Made by a program: the position numbers and the translations under genes | Assembly (NCBI GenBank): GCA_964633225.1 | Contig: CAZWFQ010000058.1 | Location: 1-20,102, forward strand | From: JAKQIM01 sp964633225 | GTDB lineage: Bacteria > Chloroflexota > Anaerolineae > Anaerolineales > UBA4823 | Reading direction: 5' to 3' | DNA length: 20,102 bases | In this document: positions 1 through 8,439 of the stretch, in pieces | Layout of the letters: every line of letters begins with the position of its first letter | Numbering within the stretch: the stretch's first letter is position 1 | Notes under the pieces: generated by a model | Seen by the model: only the letters and a program-made list of their open reading frames with translations | Told to the model about the DNA's origin: nothing | Databases searched by the model: none

Positions 1-188
1 TAACAGCAATTTGGTTATTGCGGATTATTTGTCTGCTTATCCGTTTCACGCCCCCCCCTACCCTGCTTAACATGGACCGGCAACGGGCGTGTTGTGTCTA
101 GACAATCTAGAACGTACTTGACCTATCATTTTCTTTAGGTGATTTATCAATACTGCCCGGCGTGGTGCATAGTTTAATCTTACAAAAA

Positions 189-197
189 TGGTAAAAT
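189..197 (+). promoter_or_regulatory. Candidate extended -10 promoter of the signalling operon
   Basis: TGG followed by TAAAAT matches the TGn-TATAAT extended -10 pattern, with five of six -10 bases correct. No good -35 box is visible 15-18 bases upstream, which extended -10 promoters can tolerate. Transcription would start near 204, giving a leader of about 55 bases that begins at or inside the hairpin at 203-225. Judged by eye only. Confidence 0.35.
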
Positions 198-202
198 GAT
201 TG

Positions 203-225
203 CTGATGCATGACATCAGTTTTTT
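203..225 (+). terminator. Hairpin plus T6, terminator or attenuator
   Basis: CTGATG (203-208), loop CATGA (209-213) and CATCAG (214-219) form a perfect 6-bp stem, extendable by one G-T pair, followed directly by TTTTTT (220-225). This has the shape of a small intrinsic terminator on the + strand. It could end transcription arriving from the left, or act as an attenuator in the leader of the gene at 259. The stem is short and only half GC, so its strength is uncertain. Confidence 0.45.
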
Positions 226-245
226 GCTGCCGCGTTCGTCCAGCC

Positions 246-250
246 AGGAG
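246..250 (+). promoter_or_regulatory. Ribosome binding site deciding a TTG start at 259
   Basis: AGGAG sits eight bases before TTG at 259. The reading frame has a stop (TGA at 211-213) upstream and no ATG or GTG between that stop and 259. The nearby ATG at 263 is in a different frame. This makes TTG the best-supported start of the first kinase gene. Confidence 0.75.
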
Positions 251-258
251 ATAATATT

Positions 259-2031
259 TTGGATGAGCTTGAAAGCCGTGTTCAAGAAGCGTCTCACGAG
301 CTAGCCCAATCGAATACCCTGATCAGTGCACTCAGCCGCATGGGGCAGTATGTAACTGCCAGCCTGGATTTAACTGAAGTTTTATACAGGGTAATTAATG
401 AGGCTCAGACATTATTAGGAGTTGATGCTATTTCGGTCTTGCTGCTTGAAGGTCCCGAAGAACTAACTTTTGTGGCCGCCAGCGGCGAGAGTGCTGTCAA
501 ATTAATGAACCTGCGCATACCGAGCAGCGTGGGGGTTGCTGGTAAAGTGATGCAGACGGGCCAGCCAGTTTTGGTGAACGATGAGGCCGGACACGCAATG
601 ATCTACCGCGACGTTGACACGGCCACGGGATACCATACCGAGTCCTTGTTAGCAGTTCCTCTCAAATTGAAGGACGAGGTCATTGGAGTGTTGGAAGCTG
701 TTAACCGCTATTACGGCGCTTTCACCGTAGATGAAGTCCAGGTATTAGAAAAGGTTGCCAACTGGGCAGCAATTGCGATTGGCAACGCTCAGCAATACAC
801 GATGCTGGAGCGGCGACTGAAAGAAAACGAGGCCATCACGTCTATCGGACAGGCTTTACTTCAAACCCTGGACCGCGAGGCGGTACTCCAAATCATTGTT
901 GGCTCAGCTCAGCAGTTGATCCCAAAGGTTAGTCGAACCGTAATCCATTTATATGATCCACCATCTAATATGCTGCAACCTGTTGCGGCTATTGGATTTG
1001 ACGAGAATAAGCGGACATTATTCCCGATTCGTTATGGAGAAGGGGTTGCTGGCCGGGCGATTGCCGAAGGAAAAACAATCAATGTCGGCGATGTAACATC
1101 AGATCCGCGTTATTTGGCGCGTGATTTTGCCTCTGGGCCAGGATCTCTTCTAGTAGCCCCTATCCAAAGCGGCGACAAACATTTGGGAACAATCAGTGTA
1201 CGAAGCGAGACGATCAGCTCGTTTACAACAGATGACGAGCGTTTTCTCACTGCACTTGGGGTTCAAGCCGCTTTGGTGATCGAGAATGCCCGGCTTTATG
1301 CAAACCTTCAGCAGGCGCTGCGCCACGAGCAATCGGCAAGGGCACAGTTGGTGCAAGGCGAAAAACTGGCTGCCCTGGGCAGAATTGTTGCATCAGTGGC
1401 GCATGAACTCAACAATCCTCTCCAGGCCATTCACAATGCATTATATTTGGTTAAGGCTGAAGACTTGCCCAACCCTCAGACACGCAGTGATTTAGAGGTT
1501 GCATTGCGTGAGGTTGATCGCATGGCAGAATTGATCGCTCGCTTGCGCGATACATATCGCCCTGTCTTCCGAGAAGAATTCAAACCCGAAAATTTGAATA
1601 GCCTTATTCTAGAAATTCAAAAACTAATTGGAACCCATCTGCGACACAAAAGCATCCAGTTTATATTTGAGCCCTGCAGCGATATGCCGGCTGTTAAGAT
1701 CATACCTGATCAGTTCAAACAAGTTTTAATCAATATTTGCCTGAATGCTGTTGAAGCCATGCGGCATGGTGGTGTGCTAAAAATATGTACTTCGGCCTCA
1801 CCAGAAACGGGTGAAGTTAGTATAATCATTGTCGATACAGGCCCTGGCATTCCTCAAGACGTAATGCCGTTTATTTTCGATCCGTTCTACACTACAAAAG
1901 AAGGCGGAACCGGTTTAGGTCTTTCTATCACATATGACATTGTTAACCGGCACAATGGGCGCGTTGAGGTTGAAAGCGAGCCTGGAAAAGGTACTACTTT
2001 TAAAATCTGGCTGCCTGCAAGCACTAAATAG
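259..2031 (+). CDS. Soluble GAF-GAF sensor histidine kinase
   Basis: This is a cytosolic histidine kinase of 590 residues with no membrane segment or signal peptide. A short coiled coil (about 1-25) leads into two GAF sensor domains (about 25-178 and 190-345). A second coiled coil links to a HisKA domain with the H-box HELNNPL (phospho-acceptor His382) and a C-terminal ATPase domain with N-box Asn496, G1 box DTGPGIP from Asp526, an F-box around IFDPFYTTK and G2 box GTGLGL from Gly550. All catalytic motifs are intact, so it should autophosphorylate. The HELNNP box resembles the NtrB/ZraS-like group. It has no receiver of its own; candidate partners are the two receivers of the next gene and the lone receiver at 16662. 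It is the first gene of the operon, 51 bases before the next. What its GAF domains bind is unknown. The TTG start is set by AGGAG at 246-250. Confidence 0.93.
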   Translation: MDELESRVQEASHELAQSNTLISALSRMGQYVTASLDLTEVLYRVINEAQTLLGVDAISVLLLEGPEELTFVAASGESAVKLMNLRIPSSVGVAGKVMQTGQPVLVNDEAGHAMIYRDVDTATGYHTESLLAVPLKLKDEVIGVLEAVNRYYGAFTVDEVQVLEKVANWAAIAIGNAQQYTMLERRLKENEAITSIGQALLQTLDREAVLQIIVGSAQQLIPKVSRTVIHLYDPPSNMLQPVAAIGFDENKRTLFPIRYGEGVAGRAIAEGKTINVGDVTSDPRYLARDFASGPGSLLVAPIQSGDKHLGTISVRSETISSFTTDDERFLTALGVQAALVIENARLYANLQQALRHEQSARAQLVQGEKLAALGRIVASVAHELNNPLQAIHNALYLVKAEDLPNPQTRSDLEVALREVDRMAELIARLRDTYRPVFREEFKPENLNSLILEIQKLIGTHLRHKSIQFIFEPCSDMPAVKIIPDQFKQVLINICLNAVEAMRHGGVLKICTSASPETGEVSIIIVDTGPGIPQDVMPFIFDPFYTTKEGGTGLGLSITYDIVNRHNGRVEVESEPGKGTTFKIWLPASTK

Positions 2032-2082
2032 CAAAACTATCTCATAAACACAAAAACATAAAGCCATTGGGACTTCACTACT

Positions 2083-4896
2083 ATGAACAATCCTCCATCT
2101 CTCTCTCCTGCTCGCATCCTGGTTGTTGATGATCACCCCAATACTGCGGCCATGCTAGCACGCGTTTTATCTAAATTTGATGTGCCAGTTGAGGTATTAA
2201 CCGCTCATAGTGGTGAGGAAGCTTTACAAATCATTGGCGATGGTTTTATTGATATCCTGATCACAGATTTCATGATGGCTGGGATGAATGGCTTGGAGTT
2301 AATCGAAAAGCTGCGCGAAGAACGCCAACCCACCCATACAATTCTAATCACCGCTTACGATTCTCCTGGATTATCGTTCACCGCGAAAAGATTAAAAATC
2401 CAGGATTACCTTGTAAAACCTGTACAACCCGACAAAATCAGGGAAATCGTTGCCAAAGTACTCAAGGAGATCCGTCCATCAACGGGCTCCCCCACCCTAC
2501 CCATAGCTCCCCAGAAGCCCTTCAAGATTTTAATTGCTGATGATTATCCAGATAACGTGCGTTTGTTAGCGACCCGCCTAAAAAATGAGGGCTATGATTT
2601 TACCACCGCCGAGGATGGGGAACAAACCTTAGAAAAGCTGCATAGCGAGTTGCCAGATTTGCTGCTTCTTGATGTTAACATGCCTAAAAAAGATGGCTTT
2701 CAAGTGCTTTCAGAGATGCGTAGCGATGAGACGATTGCCCATATCCCTGTGATTGTGATTACTGCGGCACGTATTACCGGCAAAGATGTGCGCGAGGGGT
2801 TAACGCTTGGCGCGGACGATTACGTCACCAAGCCTGTAGATTGGGGTGAGCTGGCGGCACGCATTCGCTCGAAGCTAAGGGTAAAACGAACCGAGGATGT
2901 GTTACGAGAACGCAACCGTGAGTTGGGTGTTTTGCCTGAAATCAGCCTGAACCTGGGAGAGCGCCTGGATGTCGAAGCCCTTACTCACACAGTTCTCTCG
3001 CGGACCGTGGCTGCGCTGGATGCCGGGCGAGGGCACTTACTTATCTTTCACCCAGACGGCAGCGTAACTCATCATCTCAACGAGATGTTTGATTTCTCAC
3101 CCTGGACATGGGAAGAATTACAAAAACAATCCCTTGGTCAGGGTATAGTGCCTCAGGTATTAACGTCTAAAGAAGGCATGATTGTAAATGACACCGACGA
3201 GCTTGATGAATGGCTAAAAATCCCTAATGACACAAGCCGTTCGGCAATTGCGGTTCCATTGCTTGGCCGCCACGCTGTGTTGGGTGTATTAACTTTAACC
3301 CATCAAAAGCCCGGGCACTTTAATGCCGATCATCTGGTGCTGTTACAAGCCATTGCCAGCCAGGCCTCAATGGCCATTGAAAATGCCCAACTTTATGCCG
3401 CTGAGCGAAAACAGGTTGCCGAACTGGTCGGTCTTAACCAACTCAACCGGGCGGTTAGTAAGTTTAGTCGCTCTGCCGAACTTTTTGAAAAATTACCCGA
3501 GTTGATCCGACAAAACCTGGGATATCAAATAGTAGCTTTATGGCTGGCACAAGGAAAAAAACCTTCACTGCGCAGCAGTACGGGAATAAATAATCTCGAT
3601 ACTGCTTTATTAGAAATCGCGCCTTTAAAGGTTCTGTCTTCAAACCAGCCGGCCCAATTCTCTGGTCCGATAGAACAACCAGGCAAGAAGAAAGAAACAC
3701 AAACAACCACCCATTCAGCCATTGCTGTGCCACTATTCCTGAATGGCAATTTGGGCGGTGTGATTTCGATACACAGCCAACGCCCAAATGCGTTCCAGGA
3801 AAGTGACCGCGTGCTGTTAGAAATGCTTTCTGCCCAGGTTGGTACTGTGTTGGAGAGAATAAAATTATTTGAATCGGTTGAGCAAGAGCAGAAACGGCTG
3901 GCAGCAGTTTTACGGAGTGCGGCAGATGCTATCTTGGTTTTTGATTCACAGTCCAGGCTGCAGTTATTAAACCCAGCGGCAGAACATCTGTTTACCAGTA
4001 TCGACGTCAAAATAGGCCAACCTCTCCCCAAAAACAGAGGCTACGATATTCTACTTGAATTGCTGAGCCGGGAACGTGCAATGGCATCTCCTACACAGGC
4101 TGAAATCGAGTGGCCTGACGACAGGACACTCGCCATATCCATCACCCCGGTTGAAGAAGGTGGACAGGTGGCAGTTTTGCACGATGTCAGCCATTTCAAG
4201 GCTCTGGATCAGCTTAAAAACGAATTTATAGCTACAGCGTCTCACGATCTCAAGAACCCAATTTTTGCTGTGATGGGGTACAGTGATTTCTTAAAACAGG
4301 TTGGGCCGCTTACACCAGCCCAAGAAGATTTTATTGAACGTATACAGAGGTCTGCGCGCCGAATGCAGGAATTGGTGGTCAACCTGCTTGAGATTGCTCG
4401 AATTGAAATGGGAACTAAGTTACAGCTTGAACGAGTTGAGCTAGATGAGATATTAAAAGCAACCGCAATGGAATTGACCTCCCAGGCCAAGAGCAAAGGA
4501 CAGGTTGTTGAAACGATTCTTGGTAATAATTCTCCGTTGGTCATGGCGGACCAGACTCGCTTAAAACAAGTTGTCAGCAATTTATTAAGTAATGCGATCA
4601 AGTACACACCCGAAGGCGGGCGAATTAGCCTATCCACGTATGTGAAAGATGGGCAAGCCGTGACAAAAATCCAAGATACCGGTATCGGCATCCCCGCACA
4701 AGATCTGCCCCATATCTTTGATAAGTTCTACCGGGCACACACGGATCAGACAGAAGAGATTGAAGGGAACGGCCTTGGGCTGGCGATTGTAAAATCAATC
4801 GTCGAACAACATGGCGGGAAAGTTGAAGTAGAAAGCGCAGTAGGTGTGGGAAGCATATTCTCATTCAGCCTGCCAGTGGCTCCCCCAGAGGAATAG
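2083..4896 (+). CDS. Hybrid kinase: REC-REC-GAF-GAF-PAS-HisKA-HATPase
   Basis: This is a 937-residue cytosolic hybrid kinase with its receivers at the N-terminus instead of the more usual C-terminus. Receiver 1 (about 8-125) has phospho-acceptor Asp62 in LITDFMMAG and Lys112. Receiver 2 (about 146-267) has Asp197 in LLDVNMPKKDG and Lys250. GAF domains follow at about 280-438 and 445-598, then a PAS domain (about 602-712), a HisKA domain with SHDLKNP (His721), and an ATPase domain with Asn837, DTGIGIP from Asp865 and GNGLGL from Gly895. Every phosphotransfer residue looks intact. The two receivers may take phosphate from the kinase at 259 or gate this protein's own kinase. The ATG at 2083 has only a weak GGGA site ten bases upstream. 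It ends two bases before the next gene, so the two are surely co-transcribed. No membrane segments are seen. Confidence 0.93.
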   Translation: MNNPPSLSPARILVVDDHPNTAAMLARVLSKFDVPVEVLTAHSGEEALQIIGDGFIDILITDFMMAGMNGLELIEKLREERQPTHTILITAYDSPGLSFTAKRLKIQDYLVKPVQPDKIREIVAKVLKEIRPSTGSPTLPIAPQKPFKILIADDYPDNVRLLATRLKNEGYDFTTAEDGEQTLEKLHSELPDLLLLDVNMPKKDGFQVLSEMRSDETIAHIPVIVITAARITGKDVREGLTLGADDYVTKPVDWGELAARIRSKLRVKRTEDVLRERNRELGVLPEISLNLGERLDVEALTHTVLSRTVAALDAGRGHLLIFHPDGSVTHHLNEMFDFSPWTWEELQKQSLGQGIVPQVLTSKEGMIVNDTDELDEWLKIPNDTSRSAIAVPLLGRHAVLGVLTLTHQKPGHFNADHLVLLQAIASQASMAIENAQLYAAERKQVAELVGLNQLNRAVSKFSRSAELFEKLPELIRQNLGYQIVALWLAQGKKPSLRSSTGINNLDTALLEIAPLKVLSSNQPAQFSGPIEQPGKKKETQTTTHSAIAVPLFLNGNLGGVISIHSQRPNAFQESDRVLLEMLSAQVGTVLERIKLFESVEQEQKRLAAVLRSAADAILVFDSQSRLQLLNPAAEHLFTSIDVKIGQPLPKNRGYDILLELLSRERAMASPTQAEIEWPDDRTLAISITPVEEGGQVAVLHDVSHFKALDQLKNEFIATASHDLKNPIFAVMGYSDFLKQVGPLTPAQEDFIERIQRSARRMQELVVNLLEIARIEMGTKLQLERVELDEILKATAMELTSQAKSKGQVVETILGNNSPLVMADQTRLKQVVSNLLSNAIKYTPEGGRISLSTYVKDGQAVTKIQDTGIGIPAQDLPHIFDKFYRAHTDQTEEIEGNGLGLAIVKSIVEQHGGKVEVESAVGVGSIFSFSLPVAPPEE

Positions 4897-4898
4897 CT

Positions 4899-7301
4899 AT
4901 GACATCTTTGCAGTATTCGACATTTGATCGTTCAAAGACATCCCTTGATGCCTGGCGTATTGCTATTTTGATGTTGGTAGCATCCATCATCGAACTGATC
5001 GTTATTGTCTATGGCATCCTCAGTCAGCCGGCATGGCAACATTATGTTGTTCTGGCTGCTGCAGTGATCCATGTTTTAGTCAGTGTAGCAAGTATCGTGT
5101 TGGTTCGCGGGGGCCACATTGAGCGAGGAATGATTGCCCTGATTACTGGGATCTGGCTGGTTTGTAGCGCGGCAGCTTGGATGTACATAGACTTGGCGTT
5201 ATCCGTGGGCATTATTGCAATGCTGGTCTCAATCTATGTAGTGTTCCAAACCCTTCCAACGCGAACAGGCGGGGTAGTTGTCATCATTGGGATCATATTA
5301 ATTTTGGCTAACTCAGGCGTAAGCTGGATGAAGCCATCATGGCAAGTGCGCCTCATTGATGAACGGCTTACATATCTGATTTTGCCGCTGCCGATATTAA
5401 TGTTTGTGGTCATGGTCTTGCGGCGGTTTCGCACTTATTCTCAACGCGTGAAGCTGGTGATTCTCTTTTTGGCAGTCAGTCTCGTTGGCATTATCAGCAC
5501 GGCTCTCATTGTGGCATCTCTTTCAAGTGACATATTAAGCGAAAATGCTGGCGTCCAACTTAAAAATACGACCCAGGCAAAGGCATCGACGATTGGCGAA
5601 CTGCTTGACCGCCAGCATACCGCTTTAAATATTTTGGCGACCAATCATATACTCCAGCTAGAAATCATAAATTCTAACGAGCGTTACAGTGGCGATATTG
5701 CTCAAGATCTGGCTAATATTTTGGCATTAGATCAGCAATGGCAAGCAGCCAGCCTGGGGGATGCGCTGGTTCAAGAACGGTTAAATAACCCAGTTTCCAT
5801 GGATTTGCGCGAGTACCTCAACCTATTTTCGGGGGTTGAGCAAGTGCTTGTTACAGACCGCTTGGGGGCGCTCGTGGCAACAACCGAGCTTCACCCCAAT
5901 TACTATTTAGGAAATACAACCTGGTGGCGCTCAGCTTATAACAATGGTGAAGGTGGCAATTATTTTAGCCAGCCCGAAATTGATGAGAATTCTGGGGCAT
6001 ACTATATTCTGTTAGCAGTCCCTGTGCACGAACGGGGTTCGGGCGACGTGATTGGCGTTCTCCAGGCCAACCTGGCGGTGACGGAACTATTGAGTCTCTT
6101 AACAACCGATCTAGGTGAGACTGGAGAGCTTGATCTGTATTTTTCTGGGCGGCCAACCCAAGCATTCCATCAAGGCCTCTTAATTTCTGCCGATCCAGAA
6201 ACATTGGCGATGCTTCGCTCGATTGAGGCCCAACCGTATGCCGAAGTAATGCTAGAAGGGTCTTTAGAAATTATTAGTCAGACGCGCGTGCATACAGCAT
6301 CGGGCAATCAATCCATTGATAACCTTGGTTGGACGATTATAGCCCACCAAAGCCGTGATGAGGCACTCTTGGCTGTACGGAGCCTAACTCGCGTCATTAC
6401 GATGTGGGCCATGATCATAACGCTTCTTACTGCGGGATTTGCCTACATTACCGGAATAGTTTTGACAGGCCCCATTACGCGTCTAACAGAAGTGGCTAAA
6501 CAAGTGGCGTCTGGGAATCTGAACGTTCAGGCAAAGGCGGAGACACGTGACGAAATCGGCCTTCTGGCTGAAACATTCAACAGCATGATTACCCAGTTGC
6601 ACGAAATGGTCACAACCCTGGAGCAGCGGGTTGCAGACCGAACGCGTGCACTTGAGACCAGTGCTACGATCAGCCGGCGTATGTCCACAATCTTGGATCA
6701 ACGTTCCTTGATCCGGGCAGTTGTCGAGCAAATCCAGCAGGCTTTTGGCTATTACCATGTACACATCTACCTTTATGATAGTACCCGTCAAAACCTGCTC
6801 ATGGCAGGCGGATCGGGAACAATTGGGGAACAACTATTAGAACAGGGGCACAAAATCCCTCACGGCAAAGGCCTGGTTGGGCGCACAGCTGATGCAAACT
6901 CCCCCACCCTGGTCTCAGATGTATCTTTGGACAGCACATGGCTTCCAAACCCCTTGCTGCCAGCCACAAAAGCAGAAGCGGCTGTGCCTATATCGTTGGG
7001 AGAAATTGTATTAGGAGTGTTAGATGTTCAAAACGATACAGTCTCAAGCATCGGCCCGCAAGATGTGAATCTGCTGGCATCCATTGCCAACCAATTAGCT
7101 GTGGCAATACAAAACGCGCGTACATATAACCAGGCACAACAACAAGCATTGCGCGAATCATTAATTGGCACAATCACTCAAAAAATTCAAGGAACCACGA
7201 CGACTGCTGAAGCAATCCAGGTGGCTATCCGCGAGGCGGGAAGAGCCACCGGTGCTCCACGTGTTCAAGTCAAATTATTCCCCCCAGGCGAAAACGAATA
7301 A
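4899..7301 (+). CDS. 8-TM dCache-HAMP-GAF receptor without a kinase
   Basis: This is an 800-residue membrane receptor. A bundle of six hydrophobic helices (about 19-41, 48-69, 76-97, 99-119, 124-142 and 156-175) is followed by a basic cytosolic loop (RRFRTYSQR) and a seventh helix (185-207). Next comes a large external double-Cache-like domain (about 208-498), an eighth helix (499-521), HAMP (522-575), a coiled coil with EQRVADRTRALE, one GAF domain (about 585-745) and a short tail resembling the first half of another GAF. There is no HisKA, ATPase, GGDEF or methyl-accepting signature, so the signal must pass to a separate protein. The Cache part keeps a WW pair and the external fold pattern, but the Arg of the amino-acid-sensing dCache motif appears to be Thr. 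The ATG lies six bases after AGAGGA. The GAF region is a clear paralogue of the gene at 8440. Confidence 0.88.
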   Translation: MTSLQYSTFDRSKTSLDAWRIAILMLVASIIELIVIVYGILSQPAWQHYVVLAAAVIHVLVSVASIVLVRGGHIERGMIALITGIWLVCSAAAWMYIDLALSVGIIAMLVSIYVVFQTLPTRTGGVVVIIGIILILANSGVSWMKPSWQVRLIDERLTYLILPLPILMFVVMVLRRFRTYSQRVKLVILFLAVSLVGIISTALIVASLSSDILSENAGVQLKNTTQAKASTIGELLDRQHTALNILATNHILQLEIINSNERYSGDIAQDLANILALDQQWQAASLGDALVQERLNNPVSMDLREYLNLFSGVEQVLVTDRLGALVATTELHPNYYLGNTTWWRSAYNNGEGGNYFSQPEIDENSGAYYILLAVPVHERGSGDVIGVLQANLAVTELLSLLTTDLGETGELDLYFSGRPTQAFHQGLLISADPETLAMLRSIEAQPYAEVMLEGSLEIISQTRVHTASGNQSIDNLGWTIIAHQSRDEALLAVRSLTRVITMWAMIITLLTAGFAYITGIVLTGPITRLTEVAKQVASGNLNVQAKAETRDEIGLLAETFNSMITQLHEMVTTLEQRVADRTRALETSATISRRMSTILDQRSLIRAVVEQIQQAFGYYHVHIYLYDSTRQNLLMAGGSGTIGEQLLEQGHKIPHGKGLVGRTADANSPTLVSDVSLDSTWLPNPLLPATKAEAAVPISLGEIVLGVLDVQNDTVSSIGPQDVNLLASIANQLAVAIQNARTYNQAQQQALRESLIGTITQKIQGTTTTAEAIQVAIREAGRATGAPRVQVKLFPPGENE

Positions 7302-7325
7302 TAATTGTCACTTCCGGATGCGAGA

Positions 7326-8411
7326 ATGATACTGATCAAAAAAATCAACGTCAGTTGGATAGCATTTTTACTGCTGCTTTTTGGAGCTGCTTGTGACGCA
7401 AGTAGAGATGGCAGCACACCATCAACCACGAACTATCCTGCCGAATTGACACTGTACTATTGGCCCGAATATTTGCCATCTTCTATTCTAGAAGAGTTTG
7501 AACAAGAATTTGGCATTAAAGTAAACTACTTGGGTTACGAATCTGGAACAGATGCAATTCAGGACATTCGTAACGGTCAGTCTTACGACCTGGTGATTCT
7601 CGCCTTTGATGAAATTGGCACTGTGCTTTCAGAAAACCTGGCACAGCCGCTGAACTACGGTAACATCCCTAATGCGGCCAATATCTCACCAGCTTTTCGC
7701 GATCTGGTGTTTGATCCGGGCGGTCATTATACAATCCCCTATGATTGGGGAACTCTTGGGATTGTAGTACGCACGGACCGTGTAAAAATTCCAATTACAA
7801 GTTGGCACGATTTATGGAGCGATGAAATTGGCGGGAAGATTGTCGTGTGGGATATCCCCCGTTACGTTTTTTCTCCCGCACTGATGAAAACCGGCCATTC
7901 AATCAATACGAGCAACCCGGCAGATATAGAAGACGCTTACCAAAGCCTATTGTTACTGAGTGATCGCGCGGTTCTGATTCCGAGCGACGCTCCCAGTATG
8001 CTCCCATACCTCCAACAAGAACAAGTTGTAGCTGGTATGGGATATGCTTACGACGCATTGTACGCCCAACAAGAGGGTCTGCCCGTAGAATATGTGATGC
8101 CGACCGACGGGGTGATCTTGTGGGGCGAAAGCATGTTCATCCCCACTACGGCCCAGAATAAATATGCAGCCGAGTTGTTCATTAATTTTATATTACGGCC
8201 CGAGGTAAGCGCACAAATCACAAATGAATTCTTTTATGCCACACCCGTTTACGGAACAGATGCCTTCATCTTGCCCGATCTTTTAGACAACCCGATTATT
8301 TTCCCAAGCCAGCAAGACTTAGCCAATTCAGAACTCGAAACTACTCTGGACGAAGCAGTTCTTCAGCTTTACCAGGATTACATGGATCTATGGACAAGCT
8401 CAATCAAGTGA
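7326..8411 (+). CDS. Orphan PotD-like polyamine-type binding lipoprotein
   Basis: This is a 361-residue extracytoplasmic solute-binding protein of the spermidine/putrescine (PotD/PotF) family. The N-terminus is KK-rich with a hydrophobic stretch ending in FGAAC, a lipoprotein-type cleavage site. The mature part opens with LYYWPEYLP (compare NWTEYVP in PotD) and includes PYDWGTLGI, LWGESMFIP and FINFILRPEVS, all family landmarks. By eye, the PotD ligand carboxylates appear changed: Asp257 to Glu, Asp168 to Ile and Glu171 to Tyr, with Trp229 to Tyr, so the ligand may not be spermidine. No ABC permease or ATPase gene is adjacent. It lies between two dCache receptors, so it probably presents a ligand to a receptor rather than to a transporter. 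A TTG at 7305 is also open in frame, but ATG 7326 gives a normal signal peptide and is preferred. Confidence 0.85.
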   Translation: MILIKKINVSWIAFLLLLFGAACDASRDGSTPSTTNYPAELTLYYWPEYLPSSILEEFEQEFGIKVNYLGYESGTDAIQDIRNGQSYDLVILAFDEIGTVLSENLAQPLNYGNIPNAANISPAFRDLVFDPGGHYTIPYDWGTLGIVVRTDRVKIPITSWHDLWSDEIGGKIVVWDIPRYVFSPALMKTGHSINTSNPADIEDAYQSLLLLSDRAVLIPSDAPSMLPYLQQEQVVAGMGYAYDALYAQQEGLPVEYVMPTDGVILWGESMFIPTTAQNKYAAELFINFILRPEVSAQITNEFFYATPVYGTDAFILPDLLDNPIIFPSQQDLANSELETTLDEAVLQLYQDYMDLWTSSIK

Positions 8412-8427
8412 ATTGCCGGCAAAACAT

Positions 8428-8432
8428 AGGAG
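8428..8432 (+). promoter_or_regulatory. Ribosome binding site deciding the ATG at 8440
   Basis: AGGAG lies seven bases before ATG 8440. The frame is open back to a TTG at 8413, directly after the upstream stop, but that start has no such site. The gene is therefore started at 8440, which also places the first membrane helix at a normal distance from the N-terminus. Confidence 0.7.
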
Positions 8433-8439
8433 CCTGCGT

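Larger units (their letters stand above)
1..258. other. Non-coding leader upstream of the signalling operon
   Basis: No convincing gene lies here. The stretch holds a run of eight C's at 51-58, a perfect 10-bp palindrome TGTCTAGACA at 95-104 with a second TCTAGA at 106-111, an extended -10-like element at 189-197, a hairpin with a T-run at 203-225 and the ribosome binding site of the first gene at 246-250. An opposite-strand open frame across 67-297 has no recognisable protein features and runs through these signals, so it is not called. Any gene to the left ends before position 1. Confidence 0.7.

Noticed and set aside
51..58. Run of eight C's as a phase-variation tract
   Set aside because: It is non-coding, lies more than 100 bases upstream of the predicted promoter and is a single tract. 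There is no gene frame for it to switch, and it may be chance.
118..148. TTGACC at 118-123 as a -35 box for the first operon
   Set aside because: No acceptable -10 box occurs 16-18 bases downstream. The sequence there is GATTTA, and TATCAA sits too far away.
3525..4031. Opposite-strand open frame of 168 codons inside the hybrid kinase gene
   Set aside because: It lies fully within a well-supported gene with intact GAF and PAS domains. Its translation is rich in Ser, Cys, Asn and Arg with no domain-like pattern, and no ribosome site was noted.
4242..4691. Opposite-strand open frame of 149 codons over the kinase core
   Set aside because: It is antisense to the H-box, N-box and G1 region of an intact kinase. 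It is explained by codon shadowing and has no recognisable motif.
6585..7150. GAF domains as phytochrome-like light sensors
   Set aside because: No bilin-binding Cys context, no PHY domain and no DIP-type motif are seen in any of the GAF domains.
7326..8411. Part of a polyamine ABC transporter operon
   Set aside because: No permease or ABC ATPase gene occurs in the window. Both neighbours are sensory receptors.
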